The position numbers and the translations under genes were made by a program. Positions 44,413 through 54,717 of a stretch of DNA of 64,000 nucleotides are shown one piece after another. Within the stretch, counting starts at the first letter, position 1, and every line of letters starts with the position of its first letter. The stretch lies in assembly GCA_024114885.1 (NCBI GenBank), contig CP099424.1, positions 1,054,001-1,118,000 of the forward strand, read 5' to 3'. The DNA comes from Septoria linicola. Lineage: Eukaryota; Ascomycota; Dothideomycetes; Mycosphaerellales; Mycosphaerellaceae. The notes below the pieces were generated by a model. That model saw nothing but the letters and a program-made list of their open reading frames with translations. It was not told where the DNA came from and made no database searches.

Positions 44413-45120
44413 CTAACCCGCGCTCCTTGTGGTGTTAGCTGGCGAGGGAGACGGTCCATCCTCTCCCAGCCATTCGCGCACTTGCCGCCGAAGAGACTCA
44501 ATCTCGTTGTCGTACTTTTGATAAGTCTCAATCAGATGAGTTGTGTATTGTATTGCCTTGTCGAGAACAACCGGCTTAGCTGCTTGCTCAGGCTCGCTAC
44601 CATCCGTGCTTGAGCGGAACCTCTCGGTGGGGTCGAGAGAGAAAGACCCGGATGCCGGTATGGAGGAATGTAACTGCTGCAATTTGGTGTTGACAGTGCG
44701 TCGATATCGCTTTTCAACTGCAGCATGTGGCCGAGAGCGCAGTGAGCTGGTGGGAGAACTTCTGTTACTCGGCGGCATCTGACCGTAGTCGTTGCTGTCT
44801 CTAGGAACTTCGCTACATGTCTCGTCGTTCTGCCCTTCGCGTTTGACAGCGACGGGCTCCAAATCCCCGCTTTGCCAAAAATCGACCGCTTGCGAGCTTG
44901 TGTCGACCGTAGAAGCCATCTCACGATACGTCCGGTTCTCCGTGCCTCCATCCTGAAGTAGCTGCACGAGTCGAAGCGATTGCTCCAGAAGTGCTTGCTC
45001 AGCGCAATCAAATCTCATATCGGTATCCGCTGCATTCTGTGCGGGGAATGTCGCCCAGAAGTCCTGCTCAGCGCTTGAATTGTGCTGAGAATCACCTACA
45101 CCGTCTTGCTCGTGCGCCAT
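44413..45120 (-). CDS. bHLH transcription factor with SREBP-type basic region (second copy)
   Basis: Single exon, 235 aa. The N-terminal half is acidic and Gln-rich, including a Leu-rich helix EQALLEQSLRLVQLLQDGG. The bHLH is at about residues 130-218: PHAAVEKRYRRTVNTKLQQL, a loop of about 35 residues, then KPVVLDKAIQYTTHLIETY and a charged coiled helix QKYDNEIESLRRQV. It has the same His, Glu, Arg and SREBP-type Tyr as the neighbour at 41764-42640 and likewise no membrane helices. Its second helix is closer to SREBP (vLdKAIqYi) than the neighbour's. The two are probably an old tandem duplicate: domain order, orientation and loop length agree, but the sequences outside the bHLH differ strongly. 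Confidence 0.85.
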   Translation of the reverse strand: MAHEQDGVGDSQHNSSAEQDFWATFPAQNAADTDMRFDCAEQALLEQSLRLVQLLQDGGTENRTYREMASTVDTSSQAVDFWQSGDLEPVAVKREGQNDETCSEVPRDSNDYGQMPPSNRSSPTSSLRSRPHAAVEKRYRRTVNTKLQQLHSSIPASGSFSLDPTERFRSSTDGSEPEQAAKPVVLDKAIQYTTHLIETYQKYDNEIESLRRQVREWLGEDGPSPSPANTTRSAG

Positions 45121-46876
45121 AGGTACTGGGTGGTTGCGGGCAAGCCTGGATCATCCAACGTCGCTGAAGTCGATCGCAGCAGCACGCAAAATCTCCAGTC
45201 AAAGCGCCGAAACCTTGCTCGATACTGGCCAGAAGAATGTCTTAAGTAGCAGCTGCCAACTCAGTACTGCGAGGCTAATGTATGTGACAGTTTCAAAAGT
45301 ACTCCTCTCTTCTGCGGCCTACTTGTTCGCCTGACATCATGTGTGCTTGCACGTACGATGCTTGAGCGACAAGCCGACTCTACACGAGAACTCCTCAGTT
45401 CGAGCTAGGGTGGGCCATTGGTGTTCAGTCACAGCGTCCCACTGAGCAGGCAAATTGGACGCCTTTCGAGTATTCTGTTGGCTAATGCAAGATCGTGCCA
45501 ACCCGTACGCCGAGACCCTTGACTTGGCTCAGTCTGGCAGTCTTCGGGGCATACACGTGGTATACTGTCTGTGTCCAACGAGACACAGGCGATGTACGCT
45601 CTCCGAATGCGTGGTTCTCGATCGCGCCGCGGGTGGCCCATGACTGCGCATCACACCTTGCCGCAGCGTCTGCTCGCTGTCGAATGAGCAGTGACCATCA
45701 CCGCATCTGCCGTCGCATCAAATCCGGTGTAGAGTGAGACCGTGCAAGGGCCTCACACGCTACGGCACGAGCATTGTGGCGACAAGGGGTGCCGTATGTG
45801 ATCCGCGCATTGGTAGCTTCATCCAATGACCAGCCATCGCTCCAACTGGACTTGATTGGGACAATGGATGGTGAGAATCCTGGCCTGGTGTGATGGCAGT
45901 TGTGAAGAACGATGACGGTCGGCAGACTGTGAGGTTCGTGATGCCAAGCAACAGCTAGATCGAAACCAGAAGGTACGTGGGCACTCCCTACCTACCTCCT
46001 AGTCAAGGGTCAACTTCACCAAATACTCAATCGCCACCAGCAGGCCTACGGCGACCTCATCGAACACATGGCAACTGTAATGGCTCGGCGCCGTCACAGA
46101 GTCGTGGCCGCAGACCGCCATGCAATCCATCAAGGGTGTGCTTGACATATGCCAGACATAGAGTGGACACGGAGTGCGGCTCTCCGAACCAGCGGGAAAT
46201 CCGCAATGGTAGAGCCTACCTAATACGAACCTCGAGCAAGGCAAACGACATACCTGACAGTTGCAATCCGGCTATCAACTTCAGCTCCGACAGACTTGAG
46301 GTATGAGCCCAATTCAACGAGCCATGGTCTGCAACATGCCCATCTGCCTTCGTTTCAGCCTTGTTGATGTCGATCGGTCGTTACGGAAGTGAAGGAAGTA
46401 GTCAATTACTATGCTAGTCGCTCCGCAGACAGTCAACGTACCTACCTTGGTCATCAATGGCAGGGCAAGTGCACTTGGAAATGGAAGGTACTTTTACTGA
46501 GCATCTGAGAGGGCGACAGATGTCTAACTGTCAAGCTGCAATAGCAAGGCACTGCTGATCATCGCACGTGAAGTTTGACAGATAGATCACTGGAAGTTTC
46601 ATCTGTATTGACTCAGGGTGAGCAGACCAAGACGGGCAGACCAAGACGGACAGAGACATCATCGCATACGCGATTGCACCAAACGTGCAATTACCGCGCA
46701 AACACTGCAATCATCAAGCTGCCAAACATGCGACTTTCCTTGATCAGCGCTATGGATGTCTTCTTATCTTTCTCTCGCCACTTGTCTCTCTCCTTGAAGC
46801 CACTGACCCACCAGACATTGCTGAGCCACGGAAGGGCCCATAGTGCTCACTTCATTGAGGTTCTCAGCCTTCGATC
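45121..46876. other. Gene-poor tract with a short tandem repeat
   Basis: 1.75 kb without a supported gene. A 14-bp unit GCAGACCAAGACGG is repeated twice in tandem at 46622-46649 with a partial third copy. Only short frames otherwise. Confidence 0.45.
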
Positions 46877-48329
46877 ATGGGTGTAGCAGATCTTCAAGAC
46901 AGACTTGGCTTCAAGTACACGACTAGCATTTGGTTCAAAGCACTCGATACTCTTCCTCAAGAACTCCGCGAGTTCCGTGCTAGCATCGATGCTCTCGTCA
47001 CAGAACCCGAACATCTCACACAAGCCAAAGCGAAAGAATCTCACTTGCTTCGCCGGCGATGTAATGAAGTTCTAGTGAGACTTGGACCTGTGCTCTGGCC
47101 AAATGGAGCAAGATTGCGCCACGATTGTCCACAGTGGCTCACTTTTGCGCCGGAAAGCGGTTACGGCACTGACTTATTCTGGTACAAGAGAGAACACCAG
47201 ACGAGGTATCACACGATAGTGTTGCACCGCAACTTTCACAAAGTTGACCTGGCGCAGGATCCGTGGTATTTTCTTTAAGCTGGTCGTGCAGAGAATCAAG
47301 ATCGCTCAAGCTCGCAGAAACAAAGCCCTTGGCGAGGATGCCACACGCGGACTGCCATCTGCTCCGACTCCCTCTCTGTTGACCCCGGCCGCCAGCATGC
47401 ACACGTGTCCTGACGACCACAAGAATGCAGCGCAGTCTCTTCAGATTGCGACTGGGCTAACAGCTCCAGGCCACTCTCGGCATCAAAGGTTAGACGCCCA
47501 ACTGACAAAGAGCATGACTGAGCAAGGAATGATGGTTCCAATAGCAAAATAGCAGGTATGGAGACTTTGAGTGCCCTGCTTCGAGCCGTCTGACCAAGCG
47601 TAGACAGTGCAAGTCGCCCCCATGTATTTTTCACCAAAGCCGCGCCTTGAAACAGTGTCCCATATTGAATGCAGCATCCTGCGACCAAGTTCTGGCTCTC
47701 CTCCCGATTCGCCTTTGATCATTGAGGAGGAGAAGTCCGATGCTGCTGAAGACTTGAATGTGGATACACACTCGAGGAGACTAGATACAGCCAGACCTGT
47801 GCGGACTGACCTCCTGAACAAAGTAGCCCCACGTTATGCTGCCACTGTGGTAAAGTCTGAGCCACGAGGAGAAGTACAAGAGTCTACGAAGTGTACGGTC
47901 GCTGGACGTGACACATCCCCTTCACCCACATCCAAAACTCCAGCGGTACTCTTCCCGAACACAAGTGCAGTGCTGGCGACCGAAACGAGCCAACAGAGAC
48001 CATTTCCCGAATGTGCCTACGTTCGGGTTGACTGGGGCTTTCCGCAACAGGACATCATCGGGATACCACCAAGCACGACTATTGCCGATTTTCGCAAGCG
48101 TATTGGCCAGTATCAGCAGATGCACAAACGACTCAAAGCTAAAGTGGTCGCCGCAATGATCGTGCGTAATGTCCAAACACCTGACTTTCGCATTGTCTGG
48201 GACGATGATTTGGGTCAGTCTGGTCTCGGAGAACTGCAAGCTCTGATGCTGTCTGGGAAGGGCGACAGGCAAGTTCGCATTGAGATGAAGGCAGAGCGGG
48301 AAGAGCAATCGGAGCGAGGTGGTTGCTGA
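46877..48329 (+). CDS. Unknown multi-exon protein
   Basis: I recognise no family. Exon 1 (46877-47262) codes for about 128 aa, mostly helical and basic, with LPQELREFRASIDAL, SHLLRRRCNEVLVRLGPVLW and YKREHQTRYHTIVLHRNFHK. A 55-nt intron (GTGGTA donor, CGCAG acceptor before 47318) joins a polar exon. The last exon (47604-48329) begins after a CTGAC branch and GTAG acceptor and ends in a compact domain: ECAYVRVDWGFPQQDIIGIP, TIADFRKRIGQYQQMHKRL, VAAMIVRNVQTPDFRIVWDD and GDRQVRIEMKAE, which looks like an alpha/beta fold of about 100 residues. The junction between exons 2 and 3 is uncertain: a GTTCCA donor at about 47534 keeps frame, whereas a better GTATGG donor lies after an in-frame stop. The region may be two genes. 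Confidence 0.55.
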
Positions 48330-48786
48330 GTGTGTGTCAACAGTCGCCTTTGCATCTCGTCATTTGGTGGCAGCCCAATAGCCACAGCAATAGCCAACAA
48401 CAACATAAAGGATGCCGTGGAGTCACTCGACGGGCGTCCTTGCGTCCACGTTCTGTGAACAATATTGTAGCTACTGATGCTTGTGAAGCTGTAACGCGTC
48501 GCGTCGACGAACTGAAGCCCACCGAACATCGGAGCATCCACTCGGCTCCTTCCGTCTCAACCAATAATGGGCGCCGTTGGCTCCCACCATGGAGCAGATA
48601 AGCTATCGTGCATGAGCATGGTGATGGGTCATCCTGCAGACAAGGGAAAAAGTCGTTCGACACATTTCTCGCACAAACCAGCCATTGACTGAACACAAAT
48701 TCTCCCAAACCGCATTAGCAGCTGTAAGACCAGTTGCTTGATTGAAGACACTTGTTTCCCATCTTCTCCACGACACAACAGCAAAG
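48330..48786. promoter_or_regulatory. Upstream region of argininosuccinate synthase
   Basis: 457 bp between the unknown gene and the argininosuccinate synthase start. No coding frame with support. General amino-acid control of this gene is known in fungi, but I see no clear TGACTC core in this stretch. Confidence 0.4.
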
Positions 48787-50164
48787 ATGAGCAAGGGAAA
48801 GGTCTGCTTGGCCTACTCTGGCGGTCTGGATACCAGCTGTATTCTGAAGTACCTTTTGGTGAGTTTTGTAGCGATTGGGCTTCACTTTAGCATTCAACTC
48901 CAGCTACATGCTGACAAAAATTGCAGGACCAAGACTATGAGGTGATCTGCTTCATGGCCGATGTTGGCCAGGAGGAGGATTTCGAGGCTGCAAAAGAGAA
49001 GGCCCTCAAGATTGGTGCTACCAAGTGCTACATTGAGGACATTCGCCGTGAAGTAAGACCTGCTGTAAATTGTGCTGTAGGAATGTCACTGACCACACTC
49101 TCTAGTTTGTTGAGGAGCTCTGCTACCCAGCCATTGCTTGCAATGCCATCTACGAGAACGTCTACCTCCTCGGAACCTCCCTCGCCCGCCCAGTCATCGC
49201 ACGCGCTCAGGTCGCTGTCGCGCAGAAGGAGGGATGCTTTGCTGTCTCTCACGGCTGCACAGGGAAGGGCAACGACCAAGTCCGCTTCGAACTCGCGTTC
49301 TACGCTCTCCAGCCCTCCATCAAGGTGATCGCACCTTGGAGAGACCCAGTCTTCTACGAGCGCTTCAAGGGACGACAAGATCTCCTCGACTACGCCTCTG
49401 AGAAGGGCATCCCAGTCACCAGCACAAAGAGCAAGCCATGGAGCATGGACGAGAACTTGGCACACTGCAGCTACGAAGCTGGCATTTTGGAGGACCCAAA
49501 CACTGAGGCTCCAGCTGATATGTGGAAGCTTACTGTGGACCCTACCAAGGCTCCAGACGCTCCAGAGGACTTCACTCTCACTTTCGAGAAGGGTCTTCCA
49601 GTCAAGCTCGAGTACGAGGGTGGAAAGAAGAGTGTCACCGACCCAGTCGAGCTCTTCCTCACTGCCAACGCCATTGCTCGCAAGCACGGTGTCGGCCGTA
49701 TCGACATCGTCGAGAACCGCTTCATCGGTCTGAAGTCCCGAGGCTGCTACGAGACTCCAGGTCTGACTATGCTCCGCGCTGCACACGTCGATTTGGAGGG
49801 TCTCGTCATGGACCGTGAGATCCGTGCTCTGCGTGATCAGTTTGTCACTTTCCACTACGCCAAGATCCTCTACAATGGACTCTATTTCTCTCCAGAGCGT
49901 GAGTTCCTGGAGGACAGCATTACTTCGTCACAGAAGAACGTCAACGGTAGTGTCCGATGCCGTGTCTACAAGGGCATGTTCAGCGCTATTGGTCGATGGT
50001 CCGATACCGAGAAGCTGTACGATGCCAGCGAGAGCTCCATGGACGAGATTGGTGACTTTGCGCCATCCGACACCACTGGCTTCATCAGCGTTAACGCCAT
50101 TCGTCTGAAGAAGTACGGTAACGCCAAGGAAGAAGCTGGCCAGAGCCTCGTCAAGAAGATCTAG
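48787..50164 (+). CDS. Argininosuccinate synthase
   Basis: Joins citrulline and aspartate with ATP to form argininosuccinate, the seventh step of arginine synthesis, in the cytosol. Three exons, 48787-48858, 48927-49052 and 49106-50164, give 418 aa (family about 400-420). Introns of 68 and 53 nt have GTGAGT and GTAAGA donors. The N-terminal ATP-binding P-loop VCLAYSGGLDTSCILKYL is split just after exon 1. Others are MADVGQEEDFEAAKEKAL, the citrulline/aspartate-binding HGCTGKGNDQVRFE, SVTDPVELFLTANAIARKHG, and GIGRIDIVENR-type VGRIDIVENRFIGLKSRG. No residue of the signature is missing. It corresponds to yeast ARG1. Confidence 0.96.
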
Positions 50165-50623
50165 AGGACTTGAAGCTTTTCTCAAGCGAATGAACAGGTC
50201 GGACAGACCCCTACTACAGGCTTGAAGAGTGTGCTGGAAAGCTCGTGGCCTACCGGGGCTTGGAGCGAGTACGGAACGATTAGATGAAGTCGCTCAAAGA
50301 ATCGATACATGCTTGACTTTCAGCTGGGAGTTTGGAGTCTCGCCATGAATGTAGAATAGATTCGGGCATTGAATGATACCATAAAAAGCGTTGATCTGAT
50401 CTTGATGCACACGGAGCTCCAACTCGAGCGAAGGCAAAGAGTCGGGTAAAAGCGGACCTCTGCACCCTGGCACATGATAATTGCTAACTAGTGTCGCCAT
50501 CGACGTCCAAGCGTCATGTTCTTTTCAAACCGCGATCAATACATTATTTGCGCCACCGCGGATTCCGACTATTAATCCTGTCAACTTCTGACGCGCCTCT
50601 TCAGCGATAGACATACAACCATC
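50165..50623. other. Intergenic, no gene seen
   Basis: 460 bp between two genes on the same strand: 3' UTR of argininosuccinate synthase and promoter of the heme lyase. Nothing else seen. Confidence 0.4.
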
Positions 50624-51682
50624 ATGGGTTGGTTTTGGGCAGACGCGACCGCAGCGCAAGCTCCTCTCCCTCTCCCTTCACGATCAGATGCACAACCACC
50701 AGTATGTTTCCACTTCGTTGAAGTCGACGGTCTTAGCTGATGATTGCAGCCATCATGTCCAATGCACAACAAACTCCCGCCGGAATCCTCTTCGCCACCT
50801 CCAAGCGATCGACCTAGCGCATGTCCCGTCAAGCACTCCAGCGCATCCACGACGCCCGCAGCCATGAATCCGGCCACGCCTGCGCAACCTCCTGCACCAG
50901 CAACGAGTACGCCCTCATACATTTCGAAGCTCAATCCACTCAACTACATGCCCTCGAATCTCGCCAACACACGCGAACACTCCGAACAGTCGATATCCTT
51001 GCCACTAGAGCGAGAAGCATCGACGATACCGCGCGGCGATGGGCAGGGCAACTGGGAATATCCTTCACCGCAGCAGATGTACAACGCCATGCTGCGGAAA
51101 GGCTACACAGACACTCCTGCAGAGCACGTAGAGAGTATGGTAGCCGTACACAACTTCCTGAACGAGGGCGCATGGGAGGAGATTCGAGGATGGGAAGGGC
51201 GCTTCCGAGCCGGACTAGGGCGAGGCTGGGATCTGTGCAGTAGAGGTGAAGAAGGCTACGATAAGCACGCTAGACTGGAAGCTTTGCGCGTAAGAGGTCG
51301 CGAAGCAGAACTCTTGACACACGAGCCTGAACTGGTTAGGTTCGAGGGGCGGCCATCGGATATCACGCCTAAAGCTAGGATGCTAAGTTTCATGGCAAAG
51401 GTGTGGCCGAGCGAGTTTCCAGACAATCCACCATTTGACAGGCATGACTGGTTTGTGCGAAGGAAGACGCCTGGAGGACAGGAGAAGGAGGTAAGATATG
51501 TGATTGACTATTACTCTGGACCTCCGGAGCCCACGGGAGAGCCGGTCTTCTATCTGGATGTTAGACCTGCCGTTGATGGACCTACCTCCGCTGCTGAAAG
51601 GCTGATGAGGTGGGGAGGCGATGTGTGGTGGAGGGCGAGTGGAGGAATAGTGAGAGAAGAGCTTGCCAGGCAGAAGAGGTGA
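50624..51682 (+). CDS. Holocytochrome-c synthase (cytochrome c heme lyase)
   Basis: Attaches heme covalently to apocytochrome c in the mitochondrial intermembrane space. Two exons, 50624-50701 and 50750-51682, give 336 aa; the 48-nt intron has a GTATGT donor and a GCTGATG branch. The N-terminus has two CP heme-regulatory motifs, SCPMH and ACPVKH. The catalytic domain shows NWEYPSPQQMYNAMLRKG, the VAVHNFLNEGAWEEIRGWE segment holding the heme-ligand His, RFEGRPSDITPKARM, PFDRHDWFVRR and VRYVIDYYSGPPEPTGEPVFYLDVRPA. This is the full family order. A short MGWFWADA first exon is typical of the fungal enzymes. It may serve cytochrome c, c1 or both; sequence alone does not tell. Confidence 0.93.
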
Positions 51683-51720
51683 TTTGTAAGATTTTTTCAT
51701 GGTCGAAGGCAGCGTGGAGT

Positions 51721-51854
51721 CTGGTGTTCTGCTTTTTGTTGGAAGAGCGGTGGTGGCCATGGCTTATTGTACATATGATACTCAGCTCTGGTGTTCTGCT
51801 TTTTGTTGGAAGAGCGGTGGTGGCCATGGCTTATTGTACATATGATACTCAGCT
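51721..51854. repeat. 67-bp tandem duplication just downstream of the heme lyase gene
   Basis: Two copies of a 67-bp unit (51721-51787 and 51788-51854) that I read as identical, followed by the first bases of a third copy (CTGG). The block begins about 40 bp after the heme lyase stop, so it is probably in the 3' UTR or terminator. Perfect identity implies a recent duplication. Assembly duplication is an alternative. Confidence 0.85.
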
Positions 51855-52547
51855 CTGGCGCTCTGTATGATTGCGTGTATGTTAGCGATAGTGCATAATT
51901 CATACTCGTTATGACTGGAAGCCATGCGGCACTTCCTTCAGATATGCAGCTGAGCAAGCTCAAATTCGCAGCTCACACTTCTGGTTGGACATCACAAGAC
52001 CCGGCAGACAGACCATGCAGTCGCTTGACTCAAACGGGAGGATTCGCAAGTGTCACCTGTTGAGCAACGAGACTCTGCATGATGTTGTGCAACCTTGCTG
52101 GTGGCAGGTGACGAATCGTCGCACTCGCAATGCATGTCGCATAAAGCCTGGGCTGCACCCTGTCTACTGAGGTACTCACGGGATATTGGTCTACTCGGAG
52201 GAAACGTTGGATTTGACCTACCATGAAACTGCCTATCGACACTGGTCTCCACCGTCGCCAGCCCTGCCACTATGCGAATGCGGGAGCTTCTTCTGCTTCG
52301 GAGCAGATCGCTGCAGCGCGAATGGTAGAGGCTCTCTGGGCGATGATAGCCGCCGCGAGCAAGCGAATGTGGGACGTCGTCTGGTTCGAGGTCCGCGTCC
52401 AATCCGAAGTACAGGATTTTAGACTAGATGAATTCTGAGAGGTCAGCCTGACTCTGTCTTGCGCGCCTGCCAAACGCGCTTGTCGACCTCCTCTCACGCA
52501 CGACTGATCGAGACTTACCAGACTTTCCAGCACTTTCTCGCTTCTGA
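51855..52547. other. Intergenic with one short ORF
   Basis: 0.7 kb. The only frame of note is 52223-52438 on the plus strand, 71 aa from an ATG, with an Ala-rich helix EQIAAARMVEALWAMIAAAS. It has no family and could be chance. Confidence 0.35.
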
Positions 52548-53150
52548 TCAGAGCAACCGCCCATCAGGCCCCAACTTCCACGGCTCGTAGCAGCGCGCCT
52601 CATGGACCACAAAATCGCGCGAAGTCCTATCGAGGATCGGAAGTCCCGTTAAAGTCGAGAGCCTGCGTTTCTTCGTCATCGGATCGATTCGCCAAATCCC
52701 TTCTTCACCTGATGGGATGTCTCTGATATCAGGCTGCGCGCTGACCATCCACTCGCTCGGCTGGCCGCGTCCAAGTAGCGCTGGTTCTGATGGTGGCAGA
52801 GCACTGTCAGCTCTAGAGACTTCCACAAGAGCCGTTTTGTCCTTCATGCGCACGAGATCCTCTGCTTGTTCTTCGCTGGATGGGAGGGGTGCCTGGACTG
52901 CACCGAGCTTTCGCTTGAGACTTGCTGGCGTTGCGATAGCGATGGTGATCGGGGTGGTCCACGTATTTTGCACTGGCTTCTGAAGTTGGAAAGTGCTTTG
53001 AGTCACGTCTGCCGGACTGCCTGGCTTCAGGTTGCGTTGGCGCGAGTCACCACATCTTCCTCCATTGGCAGTGCGAGCTCGAGAATGTGATGCTAGGCCG
53101 GCGCCCGACCCGAAGTCGCTACTGCAGTATTCGCACTTCGTAACTGGCAT
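52548..53150 (-). CDS. Unknown protein with a single N-terminal zinc-finger-like motif
   Basis: 200 aa from the ATG at 53150; the frame is open for 13 more codons upstream without ATG. The N-terminus MPVTKCEYCSSDFGSGAGLA is a C-x2-C half of a C2H2-like finger with a possible His ligand in ASHSRAR and a later Cys, so a complete finger is doubtful. The middle is Pro/Thr-rich. The C-terminal 60 residues are better ordered: GEEGIWRIDPMTKKRRLSTL, LPILDRTSRDFVVHEARCYE and the end PWKLGPDGRLL. I do not recognise the family. A downstream exon cannot be excluded. Confidence 0.55.
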   Translation of the reverse strand: MPVTKCEYCSSDFGSGAGLASHSRARTANGGRCGDSRQRNLKPGSPADVTQSTFQLQKPVQNTWTTPITIAIATPASLKRKLGAVQAPLPSSEEQAEDLVRMKDKTALVEVSRADSALPPSEPALLGRGQPSEWMVSAQPDIRDIPSGEEGIWRIDPMTKKRRLSTLTGLPILDRTSRDFVVHEARCYEPWKLGPDGRLL

Positions 53151-53552
53151 GTCGTCTACACATGCAGAGTGTGGTGTTGTTGGGTTCAACGGGCGGATTT
53201 GTTTTCGAAGATTTCGCGAGACCTCTTTGCTTCACTTTCGTGCAGTAGCGAGTAGCGGCCCGCTGCATAAGCGGTATTTGCTTGCGGTGCAATATACAGC
53301 AAGGGAGATCATTCTGATGGCCCTTGACAGTCGATAATGGACAATATGGATCGATTCGAACGATATGGCGTCGACTGCAGGCAGTTGCGATGCTTTGAGG
53401 CCCCTGGAAGACGACTGTGGTAGCTTTACAGCCCCGTGGGTCACCCACGTTCCCACAACCTCAGGACTCTAGTCAACATGATTCCAATATTTCGCGATTT
53501 CTAATTTCACGACTCGGCTTCCAGAACTGCCTTCACGCAGGATACATTCCAA

Positions 53553-54370
53553 ATGGATCGACAATCCAATCGCCAGAACGAGGTCAATATGCACAAGCTC
53601 TTTCTGATCCCGGAGCTATTGCACATGATTCTGGCGTATCTGCCGCTTAACGAGATGTTAATCGACCAGCGAGTGTGCCACAGATGGCAGAGTGGAATAC
53701 AAAGCGACCCAACGATACAGCGCTTACTCTACTTCCGCCCAGCGGGCGCTGGTCTCATCTCTTGGAGAGCCGCTCGTGAGCCTGTCAGTTTACGCGGGTA
53801 CTTACACGAGAAAGGACGATGGCAGTGCGACGGCGGGCAAGGCGCATTGCCATTATTGAGCCCCTTTCTGCATCGATATCTCAGGATTTGGCGACCAGGC
53901 GGGTTCTTATCCATCTTACATCTGGATTCATCGACTCCCCGCAGCATATTCCGTACCGATTGAACATCCCTTCTGGATCTTCCAACGATTACTCGCCTGA
54001 GGAGATTGAAAAACTTGGCGCTATCGGACCAAGAGATGCGCGGGACTGGAACGCTATGGGTCACAAAGGGGCGTCATGGCGAAGGATGTTCATGATGCAA
54101 CCTCCTTGCCGAGTGCTTCAATTTGTCTGTCTGGACTCTCGAGATCTGGTGACTCTGGTCGACCCAAGAGGCTTAAGGTTGGGGCAGGTCGTCGACTTTC
54201 TGAGAGCGCATTCAAAGCTCTGTCCAGACTGCACGTCGTCGTACAGTGTGCCGCGCTGGGACTTTCGAGGCAATCAGCTCCAGCAAATTTCTTCATTTTC
54301 TGGAATTCCAGACGGTTCAGCCATGGGCGATATGCTTAATATGTGGAGCTTGAGTACAAGCAATGGCTGA
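53553..54370 (+). CDS. F-box protein
   Basis: The N-terminus holds an F-box: LFLIPELLHMILAYLPLNEM, then LIDQRVCHRWQSGIQSDPTI and QRLLYF. F-box proteins select substrates for SCF ubiquitin ligases by binding Skp1. The frame must shift between about 53776 and 53950. My best model uses a GTGAGC donor at 53776 and a GGCAG acceptor, a 50-nt intron with exon 2 from 53826, giving 255 aa. Other splices are possible. The C-terminal part is clear: YRLNIPSGSSNDYSPEEIEK, SWRRMFMMQPPCRVLQFVCL and GLRLGQVVDFLRAH, as in the numerous small fungal F-box proteins whose tail ends soon after an SWR..MFMTQPP motif. The substrate is unknown. Confidence 0.75.
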
Positions 54371-54717
54371 GCTGAGATTCGAGCCAACCTATAGGCTAAG
54401 ATCTCTTGGATCGCCGTTAAGGCAAGCGCTCGAGTGAACCCTTCATGAAGAATGCAGCAACGGCGCGAGAATATGAGCTTCACATTGCGATTGTGCATTC
54501 CCACACTTGGCTTGGTTCGCATGCTGTCTCATCTCTGCTGCCGAATTCATCCACATGGACATTTCGAGTGGAAGTGCAGGCCAAATGTGCTGGAGAGCGA
54601 GAATAGTTGGGACTGAGCGCATGACACTAAGCCAATAGGCATGGTAGCTAGGACATGGCAGATCCATCGAGGCGTGTCGTCTATTCGAGTTCGTGTCCAA
54701 ACGGGAACATGGCTGGC

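Noticed and set aside
49028..49855. 275-codon minus-strand frame
   Set aside because: Antisense shadow of argininosuccinate synthase.
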